Shown here: in pieces, positions 1 through 8,628 of the stretch
Layout: the number at the start of each line of letters is the position of its first letter
Numbering within the stretch: position 1 is the stretch's first letter
Assembly (NCBI RefSeq): GCF_016894345.1
Contig: NZ_CP069798.1
Location: forward strand, 1,323,385-1,387,384
DNA length: 64,000 nucleotides
Reading direction: 5' to 3'
From: Paralysiella testudinis
Lineage (GTDB): Bacteria > Pseudomonadota > Gammaproteobacteria > Burkholderiales > Neisseriaceae
The notes under the pieces: generated by a model
The model's database searches: none
The model's input: only the letters and a program-made list of their open reading frames with translations
Told to the model about the DNA's origin: nothing
Program-made: the position numbers and the translations under genes

Positions 1-403
1 CGGTCCAGCCGGCAATCACTTGATTCAGCGGGAAGCTCACCGGCTGGCCGCCGTGTTTGGCGGTGCTGTCGAACACGGTACCGTCAAGCAGGCGGCCTTC
101 GTATTCCACGCTTACGATATCGGTGGCGGTGGGGCTTTTGCCGCTGCCGGGCTGCTTGATTTTATATTGCAGGCCGGAAGCGGTGGTTTGCACGCCGTCT
201 TTGTTTTTGTTGGCAGCCAGAAAGGCTTGGCCGGCTGCGGCGGCATCGCCAGTGGCTTGTGCTGTGGGCGCTGCCGGGGCTTCAGCGGTGGGGCTGCTGC
301 CGGTTTCGCCGTTGCTAAAGCCGTTGTTGCTGTTGTTGCAAGCGGCCAAGGCAAGGCTGGCGGCCAAGGTGGTGATGAGCAGGGAAAGTTTGCGTGATGA
401 CAT
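1..403 (-). CDS. FKBP-type peptidyl-prolyl isomerase lipoprotein, 3' end cut by window edge
   Basis: The reading frame opens at the ATG at 403 and runs off the left end of the window, so only the N-terminal 134 residues are visible. It begins with a lipoprotein signal peptide ending in a lipobox (ALAAC, Cys22). A Ser/Asn/Ala-rich linker follows, then the start of an FKBP domain: 'GLQYKIKQPGSGKSPTATD', 'VEYEGRLLDGTVFDST' and 'VIAGW' are the usual FKBP order. The family catalyses cis-trans isomerisation of prolyl bonds. With a lipid anchor this copy would act in the periplasm or at the outer membrane, like Mip-type proteins. The catalytic core continues outside the window, so completeness cannot be judged. 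Confidence 0.88.
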   Translation of the reverse strand, partial: MSSRKLSLLITTLAASLALAACNNSNNGFSNGETGSSPTAEAPAAPTAQATGDAAAAGQAFLAANKNKDGVQTTASGLQYKIKQPGSGKSPTATDIVSVEYEGRLLDGTVFDSTAKHGGQPVSFPLNQVIAGWT

Positions 404-515
404 GGCGGTTTATCCGGTGAAGGTGAAGTAAAGCGGCATTAGAACATATTGCCGGGGCGCTGTAAAAATATCGGGCTGCCTGAAAATCAGCGCAGCCCGA
501 TTAAGGCGGTTTTTT

Positions 516-531
516 AGAGCCGGTTCACAAT
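516..531. repeat. Dispersed motif AGAGCCGGTTCACAAT (copy 1)
   Basis: AGAGCCGGTTCACAAT lies 25 bases beyond the stop of the polyamine-binding gene. The same core recurs inverted at 5936-5950. A close relative forms the ends of the element at 48689-48862 and the IS5-type end at 53569-53585. It is therefore probably a relic of an IS5-group terminal repeat. Confidence 0.5.
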
Positions 532-556
532 AAAATATCGTGAATGGGTTTGACTC

Positions 557-1729
557 TTAGTGGCTGCCCACTTTGATTTGCTGCCACAGGCGCACGCTCA
601 GTCTTTTGGCGTCGTCGCTCATTTGCGGCATTACAAAGCCGTGTTTCATGTCGTCGGCATTGGGGAAAATGGAGCGCACGGCCACCAATTTGGGGTCCAT
701 TTTGTCGCGTGCGGGCAGGCTGGCGGGGGCAAAGGTCACCGCATTGCCGTTTTTGGCCGCCACTTCGGCATCCAAGGTGTTGTTGATGTATTTGTGCGCA
801 TTGAGCACGTTTTTGGCATCGGCCGGAATCAGCCACGATTCAATCCAAAAACCCATGCCTTTGGGGGTGAGCACGGTGATGTTCACGCCGTTGGCGGTTT
901 CTTCGGTGCGCGCTTTGGCCATGTTTAAGTCGCCGCCGTTGCCTGCGGCCAAGCACACGTCGCCGCGCGCCAATTCGTCAATCACTGAGGGGCTGAAACG
1001 CTTGATGTCGGGGCGGATGGCTTGCAGCACTTCGGCTGCGGCCTTGATGTCGTCGGGGTTGCTGCCTTTGGGGTCTTTGCCCATGTAGTTCAGCACAATG
1101 GGGAACATTTCGCTGGGGGTGTCCCACAGGGCAATGCCGCATTGCTTCAGCTTATTGGTGTATTCGGGTTTGAACAGCAAGTCCCATTCGTTTTCAGGCA
1201 GCTTGCCACCCAAGATTTCTTTGGCTTTGTCGGTGATGGCCAAGGTGTTGACGCCGCTGAAATACGGCACGGCATATTCATTGCCCGGATCCGCTTCGGC
1301 CAGCATGGTGAGCAATTGTGGGTCGATATTTTTATAGTTGGGAATCAAATCTTTGTGCACTTTTTGATACGCACCAGCATTGATTTGGCGCGGCAAAAAG
1401 GCAATGCCGGGCACCACCAGGTCGTAGCCGGATTTGCCAGTGAGCATTTTGGCTTCCAGCGTTTCGTTGTTTTCATACAAATCGTAGTTCAATTTGATGC
1501 CTTGGGCTTTGGCAAAATCGCTTACCGTGCTTTCATCGACATAGTTCGACCAGTTGTAGATATTGAGCGCATCGGTTTGCGGCAGGCTGCTTGTGGCGGC
1601 GCTGCTGGCCGCAGAGGCTGCGGCAGGGGTGGATGCAGCCGAAGCGGCAGCGGGTTGGCTGGATTGGCCGCCACAGGCAGCCAGCGCCAAAGCGGCGCAG
1701 GCGGAAAGCAGAATTTGAGCTTGGGTCAT
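557..1729 (-). CDS. Putrescine/spermidine-binding periplasmic lipoprotein (PotD/PotF family)
   Basis: The product is a solute-binding protein of polyamine ABC importers. The ATG at 1729 is preferred over a TTG 30 bases upstream because it starts directly with the signal peptide, which ends in a lipobox (LALAAC, Cys19). An Ala/Ser-rich linker follows. The mature domain opens with the family hallmark 'LNIYNWSNYVDESTV' and contains 'YDLVVPG', 'AVPYFSGVNTLAI' and 'FWIESWLIPADA', as in PotD/PotF. Length (390 residues) is normal. No permease or ATPase gene lies beside it, so it must work with subunits encoded elsewhere. The nearby gabT-gabD genes suggest putrescine use, since putrescine can be degraded through GABA. 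Exact ligand preference cannot be read from the sequence. Confidence 0.85.
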   Translation of the reverse strand: MTQAQILLSACAALALAACGGQSSQPAAASAASTPAAASAASSAATSSLPQTDALNIYNWSNYVDESTVSDFAKAQGIKLNYDLYENNETLEAKMLTGKSGYDLVVPGIAFLPRQINAGAYQKVHKDLIPNYKNIDPQLLTMLAEADPGNEYAVPYFSGVNTLAITDKAKEILGGKLPENEWDLLFKPEYTNKLKQCGIALWDTPSEMFPIVLNYMGKDPKGSNPDDIKAAAEVLQAIRPDIKRFSPSVIDELARGDVCLAAGNGGDLNMAKARTEETANGVNITVLTPKGMGFWIESWLIPADAKNVLNAHKYINNTLDAEVAAKNGNAVTFAPASLPARDKMDPKLVAVRSIFPNADDMKHGFVMPQMSDDAKRLSVRLWQQIKVGSH

Positions 1730-1947
1730 GGTGTGGGTGTCTTTGGGTGGGGCGGACAAGGCCGCTTACTGGGTGAGAGGTTTAAAAAATGTGTTCAGGC
1801 AGCCTTTTCATGATTTGAAATGCTGCAATGCTGCAATGCAATAAAGTGTTATTTTAAAGGCAGGGGCTGCCTGAAGCAAGCAGAAGCAGAGTAGAGCAAT
1901 GTCGCCAAGGTTTCAGGCAGCCTTGAATAAGCAGGTGCTGATTTGGG

Positions 1948-2610
1948 CTACTGATCTTTTACCACCGGATAGAAAGGCTGCCCCCAATCCGGGTGTTGGT
2001 GGTTTTGCTGCATAATCCACAGCATCAGCGGCATAAAGCGCAGCAAAATGGCGCAGCCGTCTTTAAGCTGGGTACGGTTTACCGAACTATTGCAGGTGGC
2101 ACCGCCGTGGATAAGCTGGTTGCGCAGGGTGTAGAGGCGGTCGAACACCACCGCCAGCACGGTGTCGGTGTCTTTGGCGGCCAGCGCTTTATGCGCCTTT
2201 TGCCGCGCCCGTGCAAAGTCGTCTTGCCACGCGGTTTCGCTAATCAGGCCGTTGTGGAAATCCCAAAACGGCTGAAAAATATAGCGGTTATCCAGCAACA
2301 GGCGGATATTGCCGGGAAACGACTCCCACACCAATGTGTAAATTTGCTGCTCGGTATCCAAACGGCACAAGGTTTGCAGAAAATGGCGGAAACCGCTGCG
2401 CTCAGAGCCCAATACACCGGCCGCTGTTTCTTTGGCATAAGCAGCATTAAAAGCAATCCACAGCATAATAAAGCGGTTGTCCAAATCCTCATCTGCGGTG
2501 TGGGCGGCTTTGTCTAACCAACTGAGTGAGCGGTGAATGCGCAAGCGGAAGGGCTCGCTGTAATTTTGCCGGTGTGCCTGGTAATGGGTTTGCAGGGTTT
2601 GAATATTCAT
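1948..2610 (-). CDS. HEPN-domain protein of unknown function
   Basis: A 220-residue, helix-rich soluble protein without signal peptide or membrane segment. A GGAG ribosome site lies 6 bases before the ATG. Near the C-terminus is RNQLIHGG (Arg163 to His168), the R-x4-H motif of HEPN domains, where it usually marks either a ribonuclease site or a structural core. The segment 'RFIMLWIAFNAAYAKE' is typical of the first helices of Apea-like HEPN families. HEPN proteins often act in toxin-antitoxin, CRISPR or abortive-infection systems together with a nucleotidyltransferase (MNT). No MNT or antitoxin partner is visible on either side, so the role here is open. It sits alone between the polyamine-binding lipoprotein gene and gabD. 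Confidence 0.6.
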   Translation of the reverse strand: MNIQTLQTHYQAHRQNYSEPFRLRIHRSLSWLDKAAHTADEDLDNRFIMLWIAFNAAYAKETAAGVLGSERSGFRHFLQTLCRLDTEQQIYTLVWESFPGNIRLLLDNRYIFQPFWDFHNGLISETAWQDDFARARQKAHKALAAKDTDTVLAVVFDRLYTLRNQLIHGGATCNSSVNRTQLKDGCAILLRFMPLMLWIMQQNHQHPDWGQPFYPVVKDQ

Positions 2611-2674
2611 GGGGTTCTCCGTTGTTGGGGTCTTTTCCCGTCATAATGGATTGTTTTGGGCGCGGCCGGGGTAG

Positions 2675-2704
2675 AAAAAGCAGACCTTTGTGGTCTGCTT
2701 TTTT
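2675..2704. terminator. Hairpin terminator after gabD
   Basis: AAAAAGCAGACC and GGTCTGCTTTTTT form a perfect stem around a short loop with T-runs on both sides. It lies between the gabD stop and the HEPN gene start, both minus strand, so it probably ends gabD transcripts. Confidence 0.75.
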
Positions 2705-2757
2705 GGTGGTAGGTTTAGTGGTATTTTATGATTAAAATAAAATTAAATACTTTAAAA

Positions 2758-4206
2758 TCATATCGCTAATAAAATATATTTAATTTCCACATAGTCCTCA
2801 ATGCCGTATTTAGAGCCTTCGCGACCGAGGCCGGATTGTTTTACGCCGCCAAACGGTGCGGCTTCGTTGGAGAGGATGCCGGTGTTGACTGCCACCATGC
2901 CGTATTCGAGGTTTTCGGATACGCGCACCACGCGGCCGATGTCGCGGCTGTAGAAATAGGCGGCTAGGCCGAATTCGGTGTCGTTGGCGTAGCCCACCAC
3001 TTCGTCTTCGTGTTCAAATTTGAATACGGGTGCCAAGGGGCCGAAGGTTTCTTCTTTGGCCACTTTCATGGCTTGGGTTACGTTTTTAACGATGGTGGGC
3101 TGGAAGAACAAGCCGCCCAAGGCGTGCGGCTGGCCACCGGCCACCACTTCGCCGCCTTTGGCTTTGGCGTCGTCGATGTGCTCTTGCACTTTGGCCAAGG
3201 CGTTTTGGTCAATCAGCGGGCCGAAGTTAACACCGGCATCCAAGCCGTTGCCCACGGAGAATTTGGCCACGGCAGCGGTGAGTTTGTCGACAAAGGCATC
3301 GTAGACGCCGCTTTGCACATACAGGCGGTTGGCGCACACGCAGGTTTGGCCGGCGTTGCGGTATTTGGAAATCATGGCACCTTCTACGGCGGCATCGATG
3401 TCGGCATCGTTAAACACGATAAAGGGGGCGTTGCCGCCCAATTCCATCGACACTTTTTTGACGGTGCCCGCGCATTGGGCAATCAGCTTGCGGCCCACTT
3501 CGGTGGAGCCGGTGAAGCTGAATTTTTTAACCCGGTCGTCTTCGGTGAGCACTTTGCCGATTTCGGAAGAGCCGCCGGTAATCACGTTAAACACCCCGGC
3601 CGGAATACCGGCGCGGTGGGCCAGCTCGGCAATCGCCAGCGCCGATAAGGGCGTTTGCGAAGCCGGGCGCACCACAAAGCTGCAACCGGCAGCCAATGCC
3701 GGAGCGGCTTTGCGGGTAATCATGGCGTTGGGGAAGTTCCACGGGGTGATGGCGGCGCACACGCCGATGGGCTGCTTGGTAACCAATACGCGTTTGTCGG
3801 CAGCGGGGCCGGGGATGATGTCGCCATACACGCGTTTGCCTTCTTCGGCATACCATTCGATGTAGGAGGCACCGTAGGCGATTTCGCCTTTGGCTTCGGC
3901 CAAGGGTTTGCCTTGTTCGCTGGTGAGGATGATGCCCAAGTCTTCTTGGTGTGCCATCATCAGGTCAAACCAGCGGCGCAAAATCACGCTGCGCTCTTTG
4001 GCGCTTTTGGCTTGCCAGCCTTTTAAGGCGGTTTGGGCGGCGGCCACGGCACGCTCGGCTTCGGCAGCGCCCATTTTGGGGATGTCGGCAATGTGTTCGC
4101 CGGTGGCGGGGTTGGTAACGGCAATCACGGCGCCGTTGTCGGCATTAAGCCATTGGCCGTCGATATAGCACTGTGTTTTTAACAGGCTGGGGTCTTTCAA
4201 TTGCAT
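2758..4206 (-). CDS. gabD: NAD(P)-dependent succinate-semialdehyde dehydrogenase
   Basis: Oxidises succinate semialdehyde to succinate, the second step of GABA breakdown. The ATG at 4206 has a good ribosome site (GGAAGG, 8 bases upstream) and gives 482 residues, the usual GabD length. The aldehyde dehydrogenase motifs are intact: 'TPWNFPNAM', 'FTGSTEVGR', the general base in 'SMELGGN' (Glu255) and the catalytic Cys in 'NAGQTCVC' (Cys289). It lies 70 bases downstream of gabT on the same strand, the classic pair. An inverted pair of DNA uptake sequences sits in the gap and may partly terminate gabT messages. No sign of damage. Confidence 0.95.
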   Translation of the reverse strand: MQLKDPSLLKTQCYIDGQWLNADNGAVIAVTNPATGEHIADIPKMGAAEAERAVAAAQTALKGWQAKSAKERSVILRRWFDLMMAHQEDLGIILTSEQGKPLAEAKGEIAYGASYIEWYAEEGKRVYGDIIPGPAADKRVLVTKQPIGVCAAITPWNFPNAMITRKAAPALAAGCSFVVRPASQTPLSALAIAELAHRAGIPAGVFNVITGGSSEIGKVLTEDDRVKKFSFTGSTEVGRKLIAQCAGTVKKVSMELGGNAPFIVFNDADIDAAVEGAMISKYRNAGQTCVCANRLYVQSGVYDAFVDKLTAAVAKFSVGNGLDAGVNFGPLIDQNALAKVQEHIDDAKAKGGEVVAGGQPHALGGLFFQPTIVKNVTQAMKVAKEETFGPLAPVFKFEHEDEVVGYANDTEFGLAAYFYSRDIGRVVRVSENLEYGMVAVNTGILSNEAAPFGGVKQSGLGREGSKYGIEDYVEIKYILLAI

Positions 4207-4234
4207 CAGATTTTCCTTCCAATGGATTTTAAAC

Positions 4235-4265
4235 AGGCTGCCTGAAAATTTCAGGCAGCCTTTTG
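4235..4265 (-). terminator. Inverted DUS pair between gabT and gabD
   Basis: AGGCTGCCTGAA (4235-4246) and TTCAGGCAGCCT (4250-4261) form a perfect hairpin with a 3-base loop. It lies between two genes that would be expected to be cotranscribed, so it may act as an attenuator as well as an uptake signal. On the minus strand the hairpin is not followed by a strong T-run. Confidence 0.55.
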
Positions 4266-4276
4266 CTTCCTTTTGC

Positions 4277-5554
4277 TTATTGTGCCGCGTGGCGCAGGGC
4301 GGCTTCCATTTTGTCCAGTGCTTCGGCAAACACATTGTCTTGAATGGTGAGCGGGAACAGGAAGCGCATTACGTTGTAGTACATGCCGCAGGTGAGCAAA
4401 ATCAGGCCGTTTTCCAATGCGTGGGTTTGGGCTTTTTTGGCAAAGGCGGCGTCGGGCTCGTTGCTGCCCGGCTGCATAAATTCCACCGCAATCATGCCGC
4501 CCAAGCCGCGCACCATGCGGATTTGCGGGATGTCGCCTTTCAGGCCTTCGAGGCGGGCGCGCAATTGATCGCCCAGGGTTTGCGCGCGTTGGCACAGCTG
4601 CTCTTCTTCAATTACGTCGAGCACGGCGTCTACGGCGGCCAATGCCAAGGGGCTGCCGGCATAAGTGCCGCCCAAGCCGCCGGGTGCGGGGGCATCAATG
4701 ATTTCCGCTTTACCAACCACGCCGGAAATGGGGAAGCCACCGGCCATGGATTTGGCCATGGTGATCAGGTCGGGCGCCACGCCGGTGTGTTCGGTGGCAA
4801 ACAGTTTGCCGGTGCGGGCAAAGCCGGTTTGCACTTCGTCGAAAATCAACACAATGCCGTGCTCATCACACAGTTCGCGCAGGGCTTGTAAAAAGTCAAA
4901 CGGGGTGACGTTAAAGCCGCCTTCGCCTTGCACTGGCTCCACAATAATGGCAGCCACATCGGTGGGGGCAATGGTGGCTTTGAAGATTTTTTGAATCCCG
5001 GCCAATGCGTCGTCAACGCTCACGCCGTGCAGTTCATTGGGGTAGGGCGCGTGTACGATGTCGGCGGGGAAGGGGCCGAAACCCAGTTTGTAGGGCGCTA
5101 CTTTGCCGGTGAGGCCGAGGGTGAAGTTGGTGCGGCCATGGTAGCCGCCAAAAAAGGCAATTACGCCGCGGCGGCCGGTGTGGGCGCGTGCCACTTTAAC
5201 CGCGTTTTCCACCGCTTCGGCGCCGGAGGTGAGGAAAAAGGTTTTCGCTGTGCCGCCCACCGGGGCTTTGGCATTGATTTTTTCCGCCGCGCTCACATAG
5301 CTTTCGTAGGGCACCACTTGGTAGCAGGTGTGGCTGAATTTTTGCAACTGCTCGGCCACGGCGGCCTGCACTTTGGGGTGCAAATGGCCGGTGTTGAGCA
5401 CGCCGATGCCGCCGGCAAAGTCGATGTAGCGCTTGCCTTCGGTGGTCCAGATTTCGGCGTTTTCGGCGCGTTCGGCGTAAAAATCGCACATAATGCCCAC
5501 ACCGCGGGCGGTGGCGGCCAGGCGGCGTTGGGTGATTTCAACGGATGACGACAT
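4277..5554 (-). CDS. gabT: 4-aminobutyrate-2-oxoglutarate aminotransferase
   Basis: A PLP-dependent class III aminotransferase that moves the amino group of GABA to 2-oxoglutarate, giving succinate semialdehyde for GabD. The 425-residue length matches GabT. Visible motifs include 'NTGHLHPKVQ', the cofactor segment 'TSGAEAVENAVKVAR', 'FDEVQTGFARTG' and the PLP-lysine region 'ITMAKSMAGGFPISG'. AAGGAG lies 9 bases before the ATG. The long leader upstream (5555-5950) is non-coding. A 5-aminovalerate specificity is possible, since these enzymes overlap in substrate range. Confidence 0.93.
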   Translation of the reverse strand: MSSSVEITQRRLAATARGVGIMCDFYAERAENAEIWTTEGKRYIDFAGGIGVLNTGHLHPKVQAAVAEQLQKFSHTCYQVVPYESYVSAAEKINAKAPVGGTAKTFFLTSGAEAVENAVKVARAHTGRRGVIAFFGGYHGRTNFTLGLTGKVAPYKLGFGPFPADIVHAPYPNELHGVSVDDALAGIQKIFKATIAPTDVAAIIVEPVQGEGGFNVTPFDFLQALRELCDEHGIVLIFDEVQTGFARTGKLFATEHTGVAPDLITMAKSMAGGFPISGVVGKAEIIDAPAPGGLGGTYAGSPLALAAVDAVLDVIEEEQLCQRAQTLGDQLRARLEGLKGDIPQIRMVRGLGGMIAVEFMQPGSNEPDAAFAKKAQTHALENGLILLTCGMYYNVMRFLFPLTIQDNVFAEALDKMEAALRHAAQ

Positions 5555-5847
5555 GGGGGTTTCTCCTTAAAATAATAAACAATGCCTTGATATAGAAGCG
5601 GCAATAAAACAGGGCAAAACACACACAGCACTGCCAACAAAAGTGTGGGTGGTGGCGTGTTTGCGGGTGGAATTTTGGGGGTGTTGATGCGCAGAAACGG
5701 CGGCTGTGTTTCGCTGTGCAAGCCGTATGCAGCCGCCTTTTACTCTTTGCCAACATTACGCTTTCACTCTAGTGCTGTCAACCGCGATTCCGAAAATCTG
5801 GGGTTTGGTTTTGCGCTGCGAAATTAAAGGCTGGATTGGTCGTATCA

Positions 5848-5920
5848 AGGCTGCCTAAAACGAAGTTTCTGCGTAGCTAAAACGCCGTTTCTGCACCGCT
5901 AAAACTTTTCAGGCAGCCTT
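5848..5920. repeat. DUS-bounded hairpin element with TTCTGC...GCTAAAA interior
   Basis: A slightly degenerate uptake sequence (AGGCTGCCTAAA) and an inverted TTCAGGCAGCCT enclose two tandem units of the type 'GTTTCTGC-5-GCTAAAAC'. A shorter relative with one unit lies at 16894-16946. It is near the 3' end of the asparaginase gene (minus strand), where it may serve as a terminator. Confidence 0.5.
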
Positions 5921-5935
5921 ATATTTAAAGAAAAG

Positions 5936-5950
5936 ATTGTGAACCGGCTC
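5936..5950. repeat. Dispersed motif ATTGTGAACCGGCTC (copy 2, inverted)
   Basis: Exact inverted match to 517-531, about 5.4 kb away. The two copies bracket the polyamine-binding gene, the HEPN gene, gabD and gabT. Confidence 0.5.
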
Positions 5951-5954
5951 GAAA

Positions 5955-6956
5955 CTAAACCCACAATTGCCAATGGCGCAACATCTGCTCAATTTGCGGC
6001 TGTGTCCAGCCGTTGGCGGCGGCTAGGGTGAGTAAGGCCACGGCGGTTTCGCGGTTGCATTTGCCGCCGTTAATCACCCCGGCGGCACGCAAGGCGCTGC
6101 CTTGGGCGTACACGGCGGCGGCACAGCCTTGGGCCACTTGGCTGATGTTGAGCACCGGCACGCCTTGGGCGCATACGGCGGCGATGGCGGCGAGTAAATC
6201 GGCATCGGCGGGGGCGTTGCCGTGGCCGTAGCTGGCCAGCACCACGCCGTCGGCGGTAAAGTGTTGCAGGCTGTGGGCAATCATGGCGCTGTTGGCACCG
6301 GGAGTGAGGGTGTGGCAAACGATGTTGACGGCCGGGTTAAAAGCGGTAGCTTGGGCGGCATGGCCGAGCGGCGGCGGTAATTCGTGCAGGCGCAGTTGCT
6401 GCCAGCCGCTTTCGGGCTGCCATTGCCCCAGCGGTGCAAAATGGGGGGTGGCAAAACCGGCGGCGTGTTCGGTGCTCACCTTGCTGCTGCCCACGGCGCG
6501 GTATAAGGCACCATTAAAGGCGATGGCCACGTGTTTTAAATCGGGCAAATCAAAGGCGGCCAGTGCAGTTTGCAGGTTTAGCGGGGCATCGCTGCCCGGT
6601 GCGCCCAGCGGCCATTGCGCGCCGGTGAGTACCACCGGTTTAGTCAATGCGGGCAGGGCCAGTGCCAGCAGATTGGCGCTATAGGCAAGGGTGTCGGTGC
6701 CGTGCAGAATCAGCACGCCGTCGTAGTTATCTAAATGTTGATGCAGCCAAGCCAGCCAGCGCTGCCAGTCGGCCAGGGTAAGGGCGGAAGAGTCGATTAA
6801 AGGCGCGGCCAAATGCCAATCGGTATCCATTTGCCCGCCAAGCCAGGTTTGGGCGCGGCTGCCCAAATCGGCGCACGGTGCCAAGCCGTGCTCGGTTTGC
6901 ATCATGCCGATGGTGCCGCCGGTGTATAAAATAGCAATGCGTTTGCGCGTATTCAT
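5955..6956 (-). CDS. ansA: Type I (cytoplasmic) L-asparaginase
   Basis: Hydrolyses L-asparagine to aspartate and ammonia. The frame is open further upstream, but the family N-terminus 'RKRIAILYTGGTIGM' (nucleophile Thr15) fixes the start at the ATG at 6956, giving 333 residues. The second catalytic motif 'LHGTDTLAYSA' is present, as is 'VLTGAQWPLG'. There is no signal peptide, which fits the low-affinity cytosolic enzyme. It is divergent from gltX; the 111-base gap holds a DUS and the gltX leader. The ribosome site is weak. Confidence 0.9.
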   Translation of the reverse strand: MNTRKRIAILYTGGTIGMMQTEHGLAPCADLGSRAQTWLGGQMDTDWHLAAPLIDSSALTLADWQRWLAWLHQHLDNYDGVLILHGTDTLAYSANLLALALPALTKPVVLTGAQWPLGAPGSDAPLNLQTALAAFDLPDLKHVAIAFNGALYRAVGSSKVSTEHAAGFATPHFAPLGQWQPESGWQQLRLHELPPPLGHAAQATAFNPAVNIVCHTLTPGANSAMIAHSLQHFTADGVVLASYGHGNAPADADLLAAIAAVCAQGVPVLNISQVAQGCAAAVYAQGSALRAAGVINGGKCNRETAVALLTLAAANGWTQPQIEQMLRHWQLWV

Positions 6957-7067
6957 GGTGTTGCGGTGGCAGGTTAAAGAAGGTACCAGCATAACACGCG
7001 GCAGGGTTTTTTTCAGGCAGCCTTGCGCGTACAATACGCTTTTGTTTTTATTGATTGAGCCGTTGCC

Positions 7068-8456
7068 ATGATTCGTACCCGTTTTGCCCCCAGCCCCACC
7101 GGTTTTCTGCACATTGGCGGTGTGCGCACCGCTTTGTTTTCGTGGGCATTTGCCAAAAAACACCACGGCCAATTTGTTTTGCGCATCGAAGACACCGATT
7201 TGGAACGCTCCACGCCCGAATCGGTGCAAGCCATTTTGGACGGTATGCACTGGGTGGGCTTGGGCTACGACGAAGGCCCGTTTTACCAAACCCAGCGGTT
7301 TGAGCGCTATGCCGAAGTGTTGCAGCAGCTGGTGGCCGGCGGCCATGCTTATTACGACTACACCAGTAAAGAAGAGCTGGATGCCTTGCGTGCCGAAGCC
7401 GAAGCACGCGGCGAGCATTTTTGGTACGACCGCCGTTGGCGGCCGGAAAGCGGCAAAACGCTGCCTGAAATCCCCGCCGATGTGGCGCCGGTGGTGCGCT
7501 TTAAAATGCCGCTGGAAGGCAGCACCGGCTGGGACGACTTGGTGAAAGGCCGCATCGACATTGCCAACAGCGAGCTGGACGACTTGATTATCGCCCGCGC
7601 CGACGGCAGCCCCACTTATAACTTCTGTGTGGTGGTGGACGACTTCGATATGGGCATCACCCAAGTGATTCGCGGCGACGACCATGTCAACAACACCCCC
7701 AAGCAAATCAACATCCTGCAAGCCATGGGCGGTGCCTTGCCGCAATACGCGCATTTGCCGATGATTTTAAACGAAGCCGGCGCCAAAATGAGCAAGCGGC
7801 GCGATGCGGTGAGCGTGGTGGATTACGACCGCCAAGGCATTTTGCCGGTGGCGCTGCTCAACTATCTGGCGCGGCTGGGCTGGGGGCATGGCGACGATGA
7901 ATTTTTCGATATGGCGCAATTTGTGGCTTGGTTCGACTTAAAAGACGTGAGCCCTTCGGCCAGCCGTTTTAATCAGGAAAAACTGCTGTGGCTCAATGCC
8001 CAACACATCAAAGCCACCACCAACGATGCCTTGGCCGAACTGGTGCGCCCGCGCCTGGCCGTGCGCGGCATTGCCGCTGCAGAGAAGCCAGCATTGGCCG
8101 ACATCATGGGGCTGGTGAAAGAGCGGGTGCAAGACTTAAACCAACTGGCCGACGAATGCGCCTATTTTTATGCCAAAGCCACGCCCAGCGAAGAAGAACT
8201 GGCCAAACACTGGAGCGATGAAGCGGCGGCGCGGATGCTGCGCTTTGCCGACAAACTCGAAGGTGTGGCCGATTGGGATGCCGAATCCATCCATGCTTTG
8301 TTTAAGCCGTTTTGTGCCGAAGAAGGCATTAAAATGGGGCAACTGGGCATGCCGCTGCGCTTGGCCGTGTGCGGCACCGGCAAAACCCCGTCGGTAGACG
8401 CCGTGCTGGCCTTGATTGGGCGTGAAGAAGTGTTGCGGCGGATGCGCGGCGTGTAA
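7068..8456 (+). CDS. gltX: Glutamyl-tRNA synthetase
   Basis: Charges tRNA-Glu (and in many bacteria tRNA-Gln) with glutamate. The class I signatures are complete: the HIGH-like 'PSPTGFLHIGG' at the N-terminus and 'KMSKRRDAVS' in the middle. The 462 residues match the bacterial enzyme, including the C-terminal anticodon-binding part. The start follows from the conserved 'MIRTRFAPSPTG'. A TACAAT box about 40 bases upstream (near 7029) may be the -10 of its promoter. A DUS hairpin lies just after the stop. Confidence 0.96.
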   Translation: MIRTRFAPSPTGFLHIGGVRTALFSWAFAKKHHGQFVLRIEDTDLERSTPESVQAILDGMHWVGLGYDEGPFYQTQRFERYAEVLQQLVAGGHAYYDYTSKEELDALRAEAEARGEHFWYDRRWRPESGKTLPEIPADVAPVVRFKMPLEGSTGWDDLVKGRIDIANSELDDLIIARADGSPTYNFCVVVDDFDMGITQVIRGDDHVNNTPKQINILQAMGGALPQYAHLPMILNEAGAKMSKRRDAVSVVDYDRQGILPVALLNYLARLGWGHGDDEFFDMAQFVAWFDLKDVSPSASRFNQEKLLWLNAQHIKATTNDALAELVRPRLAVRGIAAAEKPALADIMGLVKERVQDLNQLADECAYFYAKATPSEEELAKHWSDEAAARMLRFADKLEGVADWDAESIHALFKPFCAEEGIKMGQLGMPLRLAVCGTGKTPSVDAVLALIGREEVLRRMRGV

Positions 8457-8493
8457 GTTGGAAATCCATTTAAATTAATATTTTCAATTATGT

Positions 8494-8526
8494 ACAGGCT
8501 GCCTGAAACCCGTTCAGGCAGCCTGT
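8494..8526 (+). terminator. Inverted DUS pair after gltX
   Basis: ACAGGCTGCCTGAA and TTCAGGCAGCCTGT form a perfect stem with a 5-base loop 40 bases after the gltX stop. The T-run is missing, so termination efficiency is uncertain. Confidence 0.5.
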
Positions 8527-8628
8527 ATGCTCAATAAATGCTGCATTGCCGCATGAATAGCTGCTCTAATTTTATTGTCGCAAGCCCGGTGGGCTATGGC
8601 AAAATTGCGGCGCTTTAGGTAAAAACAC

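Larger units (their letters stand above)
5555..5954. other. 400-base intergenic region between gabT and the asparaginase gene
   Basis: No convincing gene. It should hold the gabT promoter, but I see no clear -35/-10 pair. It contains a DUS-bounded element (5848-5920) and a copy of the IS5-end-like motif (5936-5950), both described separately. Confidence 0.6.

Noticed and set aside
20..431. Two plus-strand frames of about 125 codons opposite the FKBP gene
   Set aside because: They are antisense shadows of a clear FKBP lipoprotein frame on the minus strand, which runs off the window edge.
557..1729. Considered as part of a complete polyamine ABC operon
   Set aside because: No permease or ATPase gene lies on either side; the importer at 20.7-25.3 kb has its own binding protein.
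1825..1850. Short direct repeat 'TGCTGCAATGCTGCAATGC' considered as a CRISPR or phase-variable tract
   Set aside because: Only two to three short units, no spacers and not inside a coding region.
5955..7754. A 599-codon minus-strand frame that extends the asparaginase upstream
   Set aside because: The extra 266 codons are antisense to gltX; the family N-terminus fixes the start at 6956.
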